From: GCA-002282575 sp964416645
Lineage (GTDB): Bacteria; Pseudomonadota; Gammaproteobacteria; Thiomicrospirales; Thiomicrospiraceae
Length of the DNA: 37,730 nt
NCBI GenBank assembly: GCA_964416645.1
Contig: CAYQEZ010000016.1
Coordinates: 1-37,730 of the forward strand
Direction: 5' to 3'
The notes beneath the pieces were generated by a model, which was not told the origin of the DNA, searched no databases, and saw only the letters and a list, made by a program, of their open reading frames with translations. The position numbers were made by a program, and so were the translations under genes. Of this stretch, positions 24,511 through 33,449 are shown one piece after another (the first letter of the stretch is position 1; every line of letters starts with the position of its first letter).

Positions 24511-25785
24511 TTAATGTTTAAACGCAGACACGCCTGGATAAACAGCGTCTGCACCCAGCATTTCTTCGATACGTAACAGTTGATTGTACTTAGCGACGCG
24601 ATCTGAGCGCGACATAGAACCCGTTTTAATTTGACCCACACCAGTAGCAACCGCTAAATCAGCAATGGTCGTGTCTTCTGTTTCACCTGAACGGTGAGAC
24701 ATTACCGCCGTGTAACCCGCTGCTTTTGCCATGGCAATCGCATCAAAAGTTTCAGTCAAAGAACCAATTTGGTTTACTTTAATTAAAATAGAGTTAGCGA
24801 TACCTTTGTCGATACCTTCTTTCAAAATTTTGCTGTTGGTTACGAATAAATCATCACCAACCAACTGAATTTTCTTGCCTAACTTTTCAGTCATGAGTTT
24901 CCAGCCAGCCCAATCTTCTTCAGCCATACCATCTTCAATAGAAATAACGGGATACTTATCACACCAAGCGGCAAAGTAGTCCACCATTTCCTGCGAAGTC
25001 ATACTGCGATTTTCAGACGTGAGCACGTATTTACCATCATGATAAAATTCACTGGCTGCGGCATCAATCGCGATCATGATGTCTTTACCCGCTTCAAAAC
25101 CAGCCGCTTTAATGGCTTCTAAAATCACCGTAATCGCTTCTTCATTAGAAGCCAAATCAGGCGCAAAACCACCCTCATCACCCACTGCGGTATTTAAGCC
25201 TTTATCATGTAATACTTTTTTCAAGGCATGAAACACTTGCGCGCCATAGCGTACTGCTTCTTTGAATGAAGGTGCGCCAACAGGCACAATCATAAACTCT
25301 TGCATATCCACGCTATTATCCGCATGAGCGCCACCATTGATGATGTTCATCATCGGCACAGGCATACGGAAAGTGTCAGTTTGAACATATTTAAATAATG
25401 GCAGACCTTTTGATTTAGCCGCAGCATGAGCTACCGCCATTGAAACCGCTAAAATGGCGTTAGCACCCAAGTTTGCTTTATTGGCATCACCATCCAGTTT
25501 AATCATTGCTGCATCAATCGCAGCTTGGTTGGTGGCATCTTGACCTACCAAAATTTGAGCAATTTTAGTATTTATATTGTTAACTGCTGTCAAAACACCT
25601 TTACCACCAAAACGAGCTTTATCATTGTCACGCAACTCCAAGGCTTCGCGTTTACCCGTAGAAGCACCTGATGGCACAGCGGCACGACCAAAACTTCCAT
25701 CAACTAAAGTAACATCCACTTCCACTGTTGGATTACCGCGAGAATCGATCACTTCACGAGCCCAGATACGCTGAATATTGCTCAT
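24511..25785 (-). CDS. eno: Enolase
   Basis: A 424-residue glycolytic enzyme interconverting 2-phosphoglycerate and phosphoenolpyruvate, also part of the RNA degradosome in relatives. Diagnostic segments are AREVIDSRGNPTVEVDV (N-terminal domain), SGASTGKREALELRD (mobile loop), SIEDGMAEEDW and LVGDDLFVTN (magnesium ligands), and LIKVNQIGSLTET followed by SHRSGETEDT. Length is normal. It lies 59 nt after kdsA. Confidence 0.99.
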   Translation of the reverse strand: MSNIQRIWAREVIDSRGNPTVEVDVTLVDGSFGRAAVPSGASTGKREALELRDNDKARFGGKGVLTAVNNINTKIAQILVGQDATNQAAIDAAMIKLDGDANKANLGANAILAVSMAVAHAAAKSKGLPLFKYVQTDTFRMPVPMMNIINGGAHADNSVDMQEFMIVPVGAPSFKEAVRYGAQVFHALKKVLHDKGLNTAVGDEGGFAPDLASNEEAITVILEAIKAAGFEAGKDIMIAIDAAASEFYHDGKYVLTSENRSMTSQEMVDYFAAWCDKYPVISIEDGMAEEDWAGWKLMTEKLGKKIQLVGDDLFVTNSKILKEGIDKGIANSILIKVNQIGSLTETFDAIAMAKAAGYTAVMSHRSGETEDTTIADLAVATGVGQIKTGSMSRSDRVAKYNQLLRIEEMLGADAVYPGVSAFKH

Positions 25786-25844
25786 TTATTTAACTCCTAA
25801 AACAATTTATTACTTTATAAAATAATCAAAAAAATAGGCAAGTA

Positions 25845-26687
25845 CTACTTGCCCATTAATTCATGCTCAATAAAACCAGCCTGTTTCACCACCGAATCCA
25901 GTGCTTTCATGGTCGCCAAAACGGGTTGTAATTTGGCTAAAGGCCACATATTCGGACCATCCGAGAGTGCTTTAGCAGGATCAGGATGGGTTTCCATAAA
26001 GATACCTGACACACCCGTGGCAATCGCGGCACGCGCCAGCGGTGCAACAAACTCACGTTGCCCACCTGATGCTGAACCTAAGCCACCAGGTTGCTGAACC
26101 GAATGGGTGGCATCATAAACAACGGGGCAGCCTGTATCGCGCATAATGACCAAAGAGCGCATATCCGACACCAGTGTGTTATAACCGAAAGAAACACCGC
26201 GCTCACAGACCATAATCTGCTGATTACCTGCTTCGTGACATTTTTGCACCACGTTATTCATGTCCCAAGGTGCCATAAACTGACCTTTTTTGACATTAAT
26301 TGGCTTGCCCGCACTCGCAACCGCTTGAATGAAATTGGTTTGACGCGCTAAAAAAGCGGGTGTTTGTAATACATCGACAATTTCAGCGACTTCATCAAAA
26401 GGGGTATCTTCATGTACATCGGTTAATACAGGCACACCGATTTCACGCTTAACCTTGTCTAAAATGCGCAGCCCTTCTGCTAATCCTAAGCCACGAAAAC
26501 TGGTTGTGGATGAACGATTGGCTTTGTCGAATGAAGATTTGAAGATAAAGTTAATACTCAAGTCTTCAGTCATACGCTTCAAGGTTTCAGCCGTATTCAT
26601 CGCCAAGGCTTCATTTTCGATCACACAAGGACCTGCAATCAAAAAGAAGGGTTGGTCGATACCAACATCAAAACCACAAAGTTTCAT
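25845..26687 (-). CDS. kdsA: KDO-8-phosphate synthase, metal-dependent class
   Basis: A 280-residue enzyme condensing arabinose 5-phosphate with phosphoenolpyruvate to KDO 8-phosphate for lipopolysaccharide. IAGPCVIE places Cys21 where metal-dependent enzymes have a metal-binding cysteine and E. coli KdsA has asparagine. His195 (DATHSVQQPGG), Glu232 (METHPDP) and Asp243 (ALSDGPN) complete the set, with spacings (174, 37, 11) identical to those I recall for the Aquifex enzyme. KANRSS and KKGQFMAPWDM are family signatures. It overlaps pyrG by 4 nt (ATGA). Confidence 0.96.
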   Translation of the reverse strand: MKLCGFDVGIDQPFFLIAGPCVIENEALAMNTAETLKRMTEDLSINFIFKSSFDKANRSSTTSFRGLGLAEGLRILDKVKREIGVPVLTDVHEDTPFDEVAEIVDVLQTPAFLARQTNFIQAVASAGKPINVKKGQFMAPWDMNNVVQKCHEAGNQQIMVCERGVSFGYNTLVSDMRSLVIMRDTGCPVVYDATHSVQQPGGLGSASGGQREFVAPLARAAIATGVSGIFMETHPDPAKALSDGPNMWPLAKLQPVLATMKALDSVVKQAGFIEHELMGK

Positions 26688-28324
26688 GCTATATTCCTTG
26701 TTGATGATTTAAGAGCGGCTTGAATAAATGCCGAGAACAAGGGGTGACCATTACGCGGCGTCGAGGTAAACTCAGGATGGAACTGACAAGCAAAGAACCA
26801 TGGATGCACTGAAGTTGGCAATTCAACCGTTTCAACCAAGCCGCCTTCGGCAGAGCGCCCGCCGATTACTAAACCCGCATCATTCAGACGTGGAATATAA
26901 TGGTCATTCACTTCATAGCGATGACGATGGCGCTCCCAAATAACCGCTTTACCATAAATCGCTTGGGCTAGTGAGCCATCTTCTAGTACAGCAGCTTGCG
27001 AACCCAAGCGCATGGTACCACCTAAGTCAACATCCTCGGTACGCGCTTGCACTTTACCATCGGGATCTACCCATTCAGTAATCATGGCAACGACAGGATG
27101 ACGCGCTTTAGGACGGAATTCTGTGCTATGCGCTTCGGGCAGTTTAGCAAGGTTACGCGCTGCTTCAATCACCGCAACTTGCATACCTAAGCAAATACCT
27201 AAATAGGGAATTTTATTCTCACGAGCATAGGTAACGGCCAAAATTTTGCCTTCGACACCACGCTCACCAAAACCACCGGGCACCAAAATGGCATCATGAT
27301 GTTCAAGCAGTGCTGTGCCTTCGGTTTCTAAACGCTCAGAATCGATATAGGTAATATCGACTTTTGATTTAGCGTGAATGCCTGCGTGCAACAAAGACTC
27401 GTTCAATGATTTGTAGGCTTCAGTTAATTCAACATATTTACCCACTAAGGCAATGCGAACACGATGTTCAGGGTTAGCAATGGCCTTAACCACCGCATCC
27501 CAATCCGCTAAATCTGCTGGCGGCACATCCAAACGCAACTGTTCGCATACTACCTGGTCGAAGCCTTGGTCATGCAACATGCGAGGAACCGCATAAATGC
27601 TTGGTGCATCGAGTGAATTGATAACCGCTTTTTCTGACACACTGGTAAAAAGCGCAATTTTACGTTTGTCGCTGTCAGAAATGGGACGATCAGAGCGACA
27701 CAAAAGCACATCTGGCTGAATACCAATGGAGCGGAGTTGTTGTACTGAATGCTGGGTCGGCTTAGTTTTTAACTCACCCGCGGTAGCAATATAAGGTAGT
27801 AGGGTTAGATGCACAAAAAGTGCATTCTCACGCCCTAACTCAACACCCATTTGACGAATAGCTTCCATGAAAGGTAAAGATTCAATATCACCTACGGTAC
27901 CGCCCACTTCTACAATGGCAACATCTATGTCTTGAGCAACTAAATGAATGCGACGCTTAATCTCGTCAGTAATATGAGGAATAACTTGCACCGTACCACC
28001 TAGGTAATCTCCACGGCGCTCTTTGCGAATCACAGAATCGTAAACCTGACCTGTTGAAAAACTGTTATTGCGCCCCATACGACGGTCAATAAAGCGCTCG
28101 TAATGCCCTAAATCCAAGTCAGTTTCAGCGCCGTCGTCGGTGACAAACACTTCACCATGCTGCATCGGACTCATGGTGCCGGGATCGACGTTGATGTAAG
28201 GATCCATTTTTAACATGGTCACTTTTAATCCACGAGCCGCTAAAGCCGCTCCTAACGAAGCCGCTGCAATTCCCTTTCCTAGCGAGGAAACAACACCACC
28301 AGTCACAAATACAAACTTAGCCAT
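26684..28324 (-). CDS. pyrG: CTP synthase
   Basis: A 546-residue enzyme making CTP from UTP, ATP and glutamine. The synthetase domain (1-265) starts MAKFVFVTGGVVSSLGKGIA with the P-loop-like GGVVSSLGKG. The glutaminase domain (from about 290) has PGGFGERG and the catalytic cysteine in YLGICLGMQ, with the His-Glu pair in FACQFHPEFTS. The ATG at 28324 is the family start and is preferred to an in-frame GTG at 28333 that has no ribosome-binding site. It is first in the pyrG-kdsA-eno-ftsB run. Confidence 0.98.
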   Translation of the reverse strand: MAKFVFVTGGVVSSLGKGIAAASLGAALAARGLKVTMLKMDPYINVDPGTMSPMQHGEVFVTDDGAETDLDLGHYERFIDRRMGRNNSFSTGQVYDSVIRKERRGDYLGGTVQVIPHITDEIKRRIHLVAQDIDVAIVEVGGTVGDIESLPFMEAIRQMGVELGRENALFVHLTLLPYIATAGELKTKPTQHSVQQLRSIGIQPDVLLCRSDRPISDSDKRKIALFTSVSEKAVINSLDAPSIYAVPRMLHDQGFDQVVCEQLRLDVPPADLADWDAVVKAIANPEHRVRIALVGKYVELTEAYKSLNESLLHAGIHAKSKVDITYIDSERLETEGTALLEHHDAILVPGGFGERGVEGKILAVTYARENKIPYLGICLGMQVAVIEAARNLAKLPEAHSTEFRPKARHPVVAMITEWVDPDGKVQARTEDVDLGGTMRLGSQAAVLEDGSLAQAIYGKAVIWERHRHRYEVNDHYIPRLNDAGLVIGGRSAEGGLVETVELPTSVHPWFFACQFHPEFTSTPRNGHPLFSAFIQAALKSSTRNIA

Positions 28325-28405
28325 GACATTCACTTATAAGCACATAAAAATTTTTAACATTATAGCAAATTTCACCGCTGTTGGATACGGCAAAATGGCG
28401 CGTAA

Positions 28406-29923
28406 TTAAGCCAAAAATAATGAATAAGCCGGATTATCGTTTTCTGGGGTATAGGGATAGCCAAGCTGTTCCAGAAAGGCATTAAAGGTAGGCAATTCTC
28501 TTTCTGGTACTTGAATTCCTGCCAATACGGTTCCTTCGGCAGCACCATGATTGCGGTAATGAAACAGACTAATATTCCAACCTGATGACATCGAAGATAA
28601 AAAAGCTAACAAGGCACCAGGACGTTCAGGAAACTCAAAGCGCACGAGTTGCTCATCCAGTTTCCTTCCGCCCACCCCACCAATCATATGGCGCAAATGC
28701 AATTTCGCCATTTCATTGACAGAGAGATCTACTGTCGCAAACCCAGCATCTACCAATTCATTAATAATAGCCACCTTTTCACTTTGCCCATTATGCAAAC
28801 GAATACCCACAAAAACCTGTGCATGTTTGGCATCAGCATAACGATAATTAAACTCAGTAATGACGCGTTTATTACCAAGCAATCGACAAAACTGCAAGAA
28901 ACTGCCAGGTCGTTCGGGAATGGTGACAGCAAGTAACGTTTCAGTGCCTTCACCAATTTCTGTGCGCTCGGCAATGTAACGCAGCCGATCAAAATTCATA
29001 TTAGCACCACTAACAATCGCTACTAACGACTCATCTTGCCAACCTTTTTCCAAAGCATATTTTTTTAATCCCGCAACAGCTAATGCACCAGCAGGCTCAG
29101 CTATTGAACGAGTATCTTCAAACACCTCTTTAATAGCCGCACACATTTCATCCGTGGTTACGGTCACCATGGCATCCACATAGTGCTGTGCCACCATAAA
29201 AGGACGCTCTCCCACCTGTGCCACCGCCACGCCGTCGGCAAAAATACCTACTTGCGGCAAAACAACCCGTTCACCTGCTTCAAGTGCTGCTTTCATACAA
29301 GCCGCATCTTCTGGCTCAACCCCAATCACCAAGGTTTCGGGATGAATAGACTTAATCACCGCCGCCACACCAGCAATAATGCCACCGCCACCAACAGGTA
29401 CAAATACCGCTTTCATCGGTTCTGTATGTTGACGAATCAGCTCTAAAGCGATGGTTCCTTGCCCAGCAATCACTTCCCAATCATCGTAAGGGTGAATGAA
29501 GGTAGCACCCGTTTGACTGACTAAATGCTGCGCGTATTCAGCGGCCTGATTAAAGTTATCGCCATGCAACACAACCTCACCACCCAAACGACGCACCGAT
29601 TCCACTTTAATGCTGGGTGTGGTTTGCGGCATGACAATCGTTGCTTTCATGGCTAATTTTCTGGCAGCCAAAGCTACTCCCTGCGCATGATTACCCGCCG
29701 ATGCCGCAATCACACCATTGTCGCGCTCTTGTTGAGACAAGTTCAACATACGATTGTAAGCACCGCGCAATTTAAAGGAAAAAACGGGTTGTAAATCTTC
29801 ACGTTTTAAGGCTACACGATTGCCACATTTACTTGATAAACGTGATGCATAGTTTAAGGGACTTTCTTGAGCGACATCATAAACGGGCGCGCGCAAAACC
29901 ATTTTTAACAAACGTTGGGGCAT
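28406..29923 (-). CDS. ilvA: Threonine dehydratase, biosynthetic
   Basis: A 505-residue pyridoxal-phosphate enzyme that deaminates threonine to 2-oxobutanoate, the first step to isoleucine. The start at 29923 (MPQRLLKMVLRAPVYDVAQE) gives a family-like N-terminus; an in-frame start at 29992 would add 23 residues with no match. Lys51 in SFKLRGA binds the cofactor, VPVGGGGIIAG is the phosphate loop, and two regulatory ACT-like domains (about 330-505, with LLAVTIPERPGSFLQFCRLL and RFEFPERPGALLAFLSSM) allow isoleucine inhibition. It is divergent from the copper receptor gene across 142 bp. Confidence 0.97.
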   Translation of the reverse strand: MPQRLLKMVLRAPVYDVAQESPLNYASRLSSKCGNRVALKREDLQPVFSFKLRGAYNRMLNLSQQERDNGVIAASAGNHAQGVALAARKLAMKATIVMPQTTPSIKVESVRRLGGEVVLHGDNFNQAAEYAQHLVSQTGATFIHPYDDWEVIAGQGTIALELIRQHTEPMKAVFVPVGGGGIIAGVAAVIKSIHPETLVIGVEPEDAACMKAALEAGERVVLPQVGIFADGVAVAQVGERPFMVAQHYVDAMVTVTTDEMCAAIKEVFEDTRSIAEPAGALAVAGLKKYALEKGWQDESLVAIVSGANMNFDRLRYIAERTEIGEGTETLLAVTIPERPGSFLQFCRLLGNKRVITEFNYRYADAKHAQVFVGIRLHNGQSEKVAIINELVDAGFATVDLSVNEMAKLHLRHMIGGVGGRKLDEQLVRFEFPERPGALLAFLSSMSSGWNISLFHYRNHGAAEGTVLAGIQVPERELPTFNAFLEQLGYPYTPENDNPAYSLFLA

Positions 29924-29984
29924 GAAACTATCCGACAGGTAAATTGCTCTACAGTTTAGCAGATGACACAGATTTGCGCATGGG

Positions 29985-30001
29985 TGCGACAATTTGTCGC
30001 A
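29985..30001. promoter_or_regulatory. 17-bp palindrome in the ilvA/copper receptor interval
   Basis: TGCGACA and TGTCGCA are perfect inverted heptamers around a 3-nt ATT centre. The site abuts a possible promoter for the receptor gene (weak TTCCGC at 30002-30007, TAATAT at 30025-30030, 17-nt spacing), so it could bind a regulator of the copper cluster. It is also about 60 bp upstream of ilvA. I cannot match it with confidence to a known regulator. Confidence 0.5.
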
Positions 30002-30065
30002 TTCCGCATTAAATAAGATTCATCTAATATAGTTGGTCATAATCCTTACCTCTATGGACATTGAC

Positions 30066-32147
30066 ATGACTAAAACTACCTTGGCTGTTGCCATCGCTGT
30101 GGCTTTCTCTCCCGTTGTTTACGCCAACACACTTGGCACTGTTGTGGTAACTGATGATGCCCTTCCTATGGCCAGCGATAGTCGCACTGCTGAAAGCTTT
30201 CGCTTAACCGCCAAGCAAGAAGGTGGTGAAATTTTACGCAACACGCTAGGTGTTGACGCTTCTCGCATGGGTGGTCATGGGCTTGATCCCAACATTCGAG
30301 GTCAAAGCCAAACGCAATTAAATGTTATTTTAGATGACGCTTACCTGCATGGTGGTTGCCCCAACCGCATGGATCCACCGACGTCATTCGCAAACATTGA
30401 AATCTATGACAGCGTGCGCGTTATTCAAGGGGTTGAAACCCTACAGTATGGTAGTGGCGGTACTGGCGGAACCATCCTGTTTGAACGCAGCATTCCTGCA
30501 ATGGGTACTCATGGAAAAATTGAAGTGGGTGCTGGAAGCAATGCTTACAAAAGTTCAGCCAATGCCGAAATTTCAACGCGTGGCGAGTTAGGTTATGTTC
30601 GTGCCTTTGCCATCAATAAAGATGGTAGCAATTACAAAGACGGTAACGGCAACACCGTTCGTGCCAGCTACAGCACCGAGCATCATGGCGTTATTGCTGG
30701 CTTAACACCCAAAGCGGGCGAGCGCATTGAAATGAGCGCTGAAAAAATCGTTACACACAACGCACTGTTTCAGGGTTCTAGCATGGATGCGCCTTATGAT
30801 GAAATGAACATCATGCGTTTGAAATATCGTAGCAGCAACGGTTTTGGTTTTGTTGATGGCATTAAAGCCGACTTATCTTACGCCGCTGACGAACATTTAA
30901 TGGATAACTATAGCCTAGCAAGCGCCTACCCAGCAGGCACGCGTGCGTTATTCAATCCCGTCGTCGCCAATGACAGAAGAATGAAATCTCCTACGACATC
31001 AAACACACTTTCTGGAAAGTTGGCGCTCACCAGTAAACTGTCGGCAAATACCAGCATTGATTACGGACTAAATTTGCAAAATGTTGACCGCCGTGCAGAC
31101 TTAATTAAAGTTGCTAACAACATGAATATGTCTTTTAACTGGCCAAACGTCAGCACGGATAGAATCGGTATGTTCGCCGAAGTACTGCACAAATTAACTC
31201 ATGATAGCCGTGTTAAAGCTGGGGTACGTTTCGATAAAGTAACCGCTGAAGCCGATTTATTGAATACTAAACCCAATATGATGCCAACAACTATTACTGC
31301 GGCGCAAATGTATGACCGCGTTTACGGCTATAAAGGTGATGGCAAAATCAATGAAGACCATTGGAGTGCTTTAGCCCGTTACGAGTTAGACTTAGCAAAA
31401 GACTTAACCTGGTTTACTGGCGTTAGCCGCACCATGCGCACAGCAGATGAAACAGAACGTTTCTTTGCCAACGGCAACAGTCTTAATGCTAACGGTGGCT
31501 TCAATACTGCCAACAGCTCAGCATGGGTTGGTAATCCTAATCTAAATCCAGAAAAACATCTTCAAATTGATACTGGGTTAAGCAAGCAAACAGAATACTT
31601 CGGTTGGCGAGCTACCGTATTCTATGACGCCGTGCAAGACTACATTCTGCGTGATCGCTTAACGGTAACTAATGGCAGAATTACCAGCTACCGTAATGTT
31701 AACGCCACACTTTATGGCGCTCAACTAGAAGGCTACACAGGCTTTGCGTGGAACACCCAATTAGCTGGCGGGTTAAGCTATGTTAGCAGCCATAATGACA
31801 GTGACAATCGTAATATTGCACAAACACCCCCTTTATCGGGTTATGTTGCCTTAAACAAACAAGCGGGTGATTTAGGCATGGGAGCGCGTTTCCGCTTCCA
31901 AGATCAACAAAGTGCCATTGATACACTCAGTGGACTGGATACACAAAAAACACCCGCTTGGTCGGTGTTAGACCTCTATGGTAGTTACCGCATTAATAAA
32001 ACGGTTAAAGTCATGGCGGGTTTAGATAATGTATTTGACCATGCTTACTTTCAGCATGTAGGACGAACCGATAGTCTAACGGGCAATACCATTAATTTGT
32101 ATGAACCCGGTCGCTCTGCTTGGGTTAAACTATCTGCTAAGTTTTAA
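30066..32147 (+). CDS. oprC: TonB-dependent copper receptor, OprC/NosA type
   Basis: A 693-residue outer-membrane receptor. The ATG at 30066 gives a clean signal peptide (1-20, VVYA cleavage) and follows GGA; in-frame starts at 30033 (TTG) and 30054 (ATG) lack these. A TonB-box-like GTVVVTDD is followed by the plug (to about residue 140, GLDPNIRGQ, VRVIQGVETLQYGSGGTGG) and a 22-strand-type barrel ending in a terminal aromatic (KLSAKF). CPNRM at 98-102 (CxxxM) and HLM at 277-279 (HxM) match the copper ligands of Pseudomonas OprC in type and spacing. It is 18 nt upstream of a SCO1 gene and near PCuAC, so copper uptake is the likely job. Confidence 0.85.
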   Translation: MTKTTLAVAIAVAFSPVVYANTLGTVVVTDDALPMASDSRTAESFRLTAKQEGGEILRNTLGVDASRMGGHGLDPNIRGQSQTQLNVILDDAYLHGGCPNRMDPPTSFANIEIYDSVRVIQGVETLQYGSGGTGGTILFERSIPAMGTHGKIEVGAGSNAYKSSANAEISTRGELGYVRAFAINKDGSNYKDGNGNTVRASYSTEHHGVIAGLTPKAGERIEMSAEKIVTHNALFQGSSMDAPYDEMNIMRLKYRSSNGFGFVDGIKADLSYAADEHLMDNYSLASAYPAGTRALFNPVVANDRRMKSPTTSNTLSGKLALTSKLSANTSIDYGLNLQNVDRRADLIKVANNMNMSFNWPNVSTDRIGMFAEVLHKLTHDSRVKAGVRFDKVTAEADLLNTKPNMMPTTITAAQMYDRVYGYKGDGKINEDHWSALARYELDLAKDLTWFTGVSRTMRTADETERFFANGNSLNANGGFNTANSSAWVGNPNLNPEKHLQIDTGLSKQTEYFGWRATVFYDAVQDYILRDRLTVTNGRITSYRNVNATLYGAQLEGYTGFAWNTQLAGGLSYVSSHNDSDNRNIAQTPPLSGYVALNKQAGDLGMGARFRFQDQQSAIDTLSGLDTQKTPAWSVLDLYGSYRINKTVKVMAGLDNVFDHAYFQHVGRTDSLTGNTINLYEPGRSAWVKLSAKF

Positions 32148-32165
32148 TTAAGTTAGCGAGTGGTC

Positions 32166-32777
32166 ATGAAAAATAGCTATCTGGGTGCCATTGCAGCGGT
32201 TATTGCAGTAAGTGTATTGCTCATTATTCCTCCTTGGACAAATGATGATGCAACGAATGAGCAAGCCATCGCTCACTTTGTAAGCGATGAAAAGCCCACT
32301 GGCGGCAACTTTACGCTGATGGGAACAAATGGCAAACTCAGTTTGACCGACTTCTCTGGCAAAGTGGTGTTGCTCTATTTTGGTTACACCACGTGCCCCG
32401 ATATTTGTCCGACCAACTTGGGCCACTTGGCTTCAGCGATGAATCAACTCATTGCTGATGAACAAGCCAGGGTACAAGTGCTGATGATTACGGTTGATCC
32501 TGAACGAGACGATCAAGCAAAATTGGATATTTATTTGCCCTACTTTCACCCTAGCTTTAAAGGGCTAACAGGGACACCTAAACAAATCGCTCAAGTAGCC
32601 AAACAATATGGTGCGGTATATCAAAAGGCATCGATTGGAGAAGGTGCCTTGGGTTATGCTGTAGACCATTCAGCTTTTACTTACCTGATTAATCAACAAG
32701 GCGTTTTGGTCAGTCAACTACCGCATGACACTTCTGGTGAAGAGTTTGTGGTCGCCATTCGCTCTTTACTAAAGTGA
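32166..32777 (+). CDS. SCO1/SenC family copper-binding protein
   Basis: A 203-residue membrane-anchored thioredoxin-fold protein facing the periplasm, of the family that inserts copper into the CuA or CuB site of cytochrome oxidase. Residues 5-22 form an uncleaved anchor or signal. The copper ligands are Cys77 and Cys81 in YTTCPDICPTN, and His168 in AVDHSAFTY. The ATG at 32166 follows GAG at 6 nt and is preferred to the in-frame GTG at 32160. It starts 18 nt after the receptor stop, implying co-transcription. Confidence 0.93.
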   Translation: MKNSYLGAIAAVIAVSVLLIIPPWTNDDATNEQAIAHFVSDEKPTGGNFTLMGTNGKLSLTDFSGKVVLLYFGYTTCPDICPTNLGHLASAMNQLIADEQARVQVLMITVDPERDDQAKLDIYLPYFHPSFKGLTGTPKQIAQVAKQYGAVYQKASIGEGALGYAVDHSAFTYLINQQGVLVSQLPHDTSGEEFVVAIRSLLK

Positions 32778-32808
32778 ATGAAACATTCTAAATTAAAGGA
32801 TAGTGCTT

Positions 32809-33273
32809 ATGAAACTCAATCTATTATCGATTAGCCTACTTATGTCGCTCAGCTTAGGCGTTCAAGCCGCTGTCAGTGAGCAAATTACGGTTAAAGACGG
32901 CTTTGTACGCGAAGTACCACCGAATCAAACCATTTCGGCCGCTTTTATGACCATTCAAAATAATGACATGAGTGATCATAAAGTGGTTAGTGCCAGCTCT
33001 CCAGCGACCAAAATTGTCGAATTACATACCCATACGCACGAAAACGGCATGATGAAAATGCGTCAAATTCCACAAATCGACCTGCCCGCTGGCAGTGATG
33101 TGATGCTGAAACCAGGCGGACTTCACATTATGTTAATCGATCTAACAGCGCCTTTATCATCAGAAAAAATGGTACCTGTTACCCTTAAATTTGAAGATGC
33201 TAGTGAAAAAACCGTGGAATTACCTGTTAAATCGGTTAAACCTATGGGTAATATGGGGCAAATGAAGCATTAA
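32809..33273 (+). CDS. PCuAC periplasmic copper chaperone
   Basis: A 154-residue exported protein that carries Cu(I) to oxidase assembly factors. A signal peptide (1-20, ending VQA) is followed by the cupredoxin-like domain with the consensus H-x10-M-x21-H-x-M present exactly as His73, Met84, His106 and Met108. The C-terminal tail (MGNMGQMKH) adds Met and His residues that could bind further copper. The ATG at 32809 follows AAGGA at 9 nt. It lies 31 nt after the SCO1 gene and is the last gene of the copper cluster. Confidence 0.93.
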   Translation: MKLNLLSISLLMSLSLGVQAAVSEQITVKDGFVREVPPNQTISAAFMTIQNNDMSDHKVVSASSPATKIVELHTHTHENGMMKMRQIPQIDLPAGSDVMLKPGGLHIMLIDLTAPLSSEKMVPVTLKFEDASEKTVELPVKSVKPMGNMGQMKH

Positions 33274-33369
33274 CTAGCGTTAAATATGAAATGAGTTATC
33301 TCTAGAAAACAACCAAAGATAACAGGTTTTTACACAGTCTCTAACCCTTTTTTATTAGGTGACTAATCC

Positions 33370-33393
33370 TGGTTGCAACATTGCCCGCAACCA
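33370..33393. repeat. 7-bp inverted repeat upstream of metG
   Basis: TGGTTGC and GCAACCA are perfect inverted copies 10 nt apart, about 57 bp before the metG start and 97 bp after the copper chaperone stop. It could be a weak transcript end signal for the copper cluster or an operator for metG. No T run follows. Confidence 0.3.
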
Positions 33394-33449
33394 CAGCGAT
33401 AGGTTAAAATGGTTGATCACGTCATCAATTTTTCGGAAAGTTAGTTACT

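Noticed and set aside
32148..32426. A 92-codon minus-strand frame at the start of the SCO1 gene
   Set aside because: It is antisense to a well-supported SCO1 gene and has no family resemblance.
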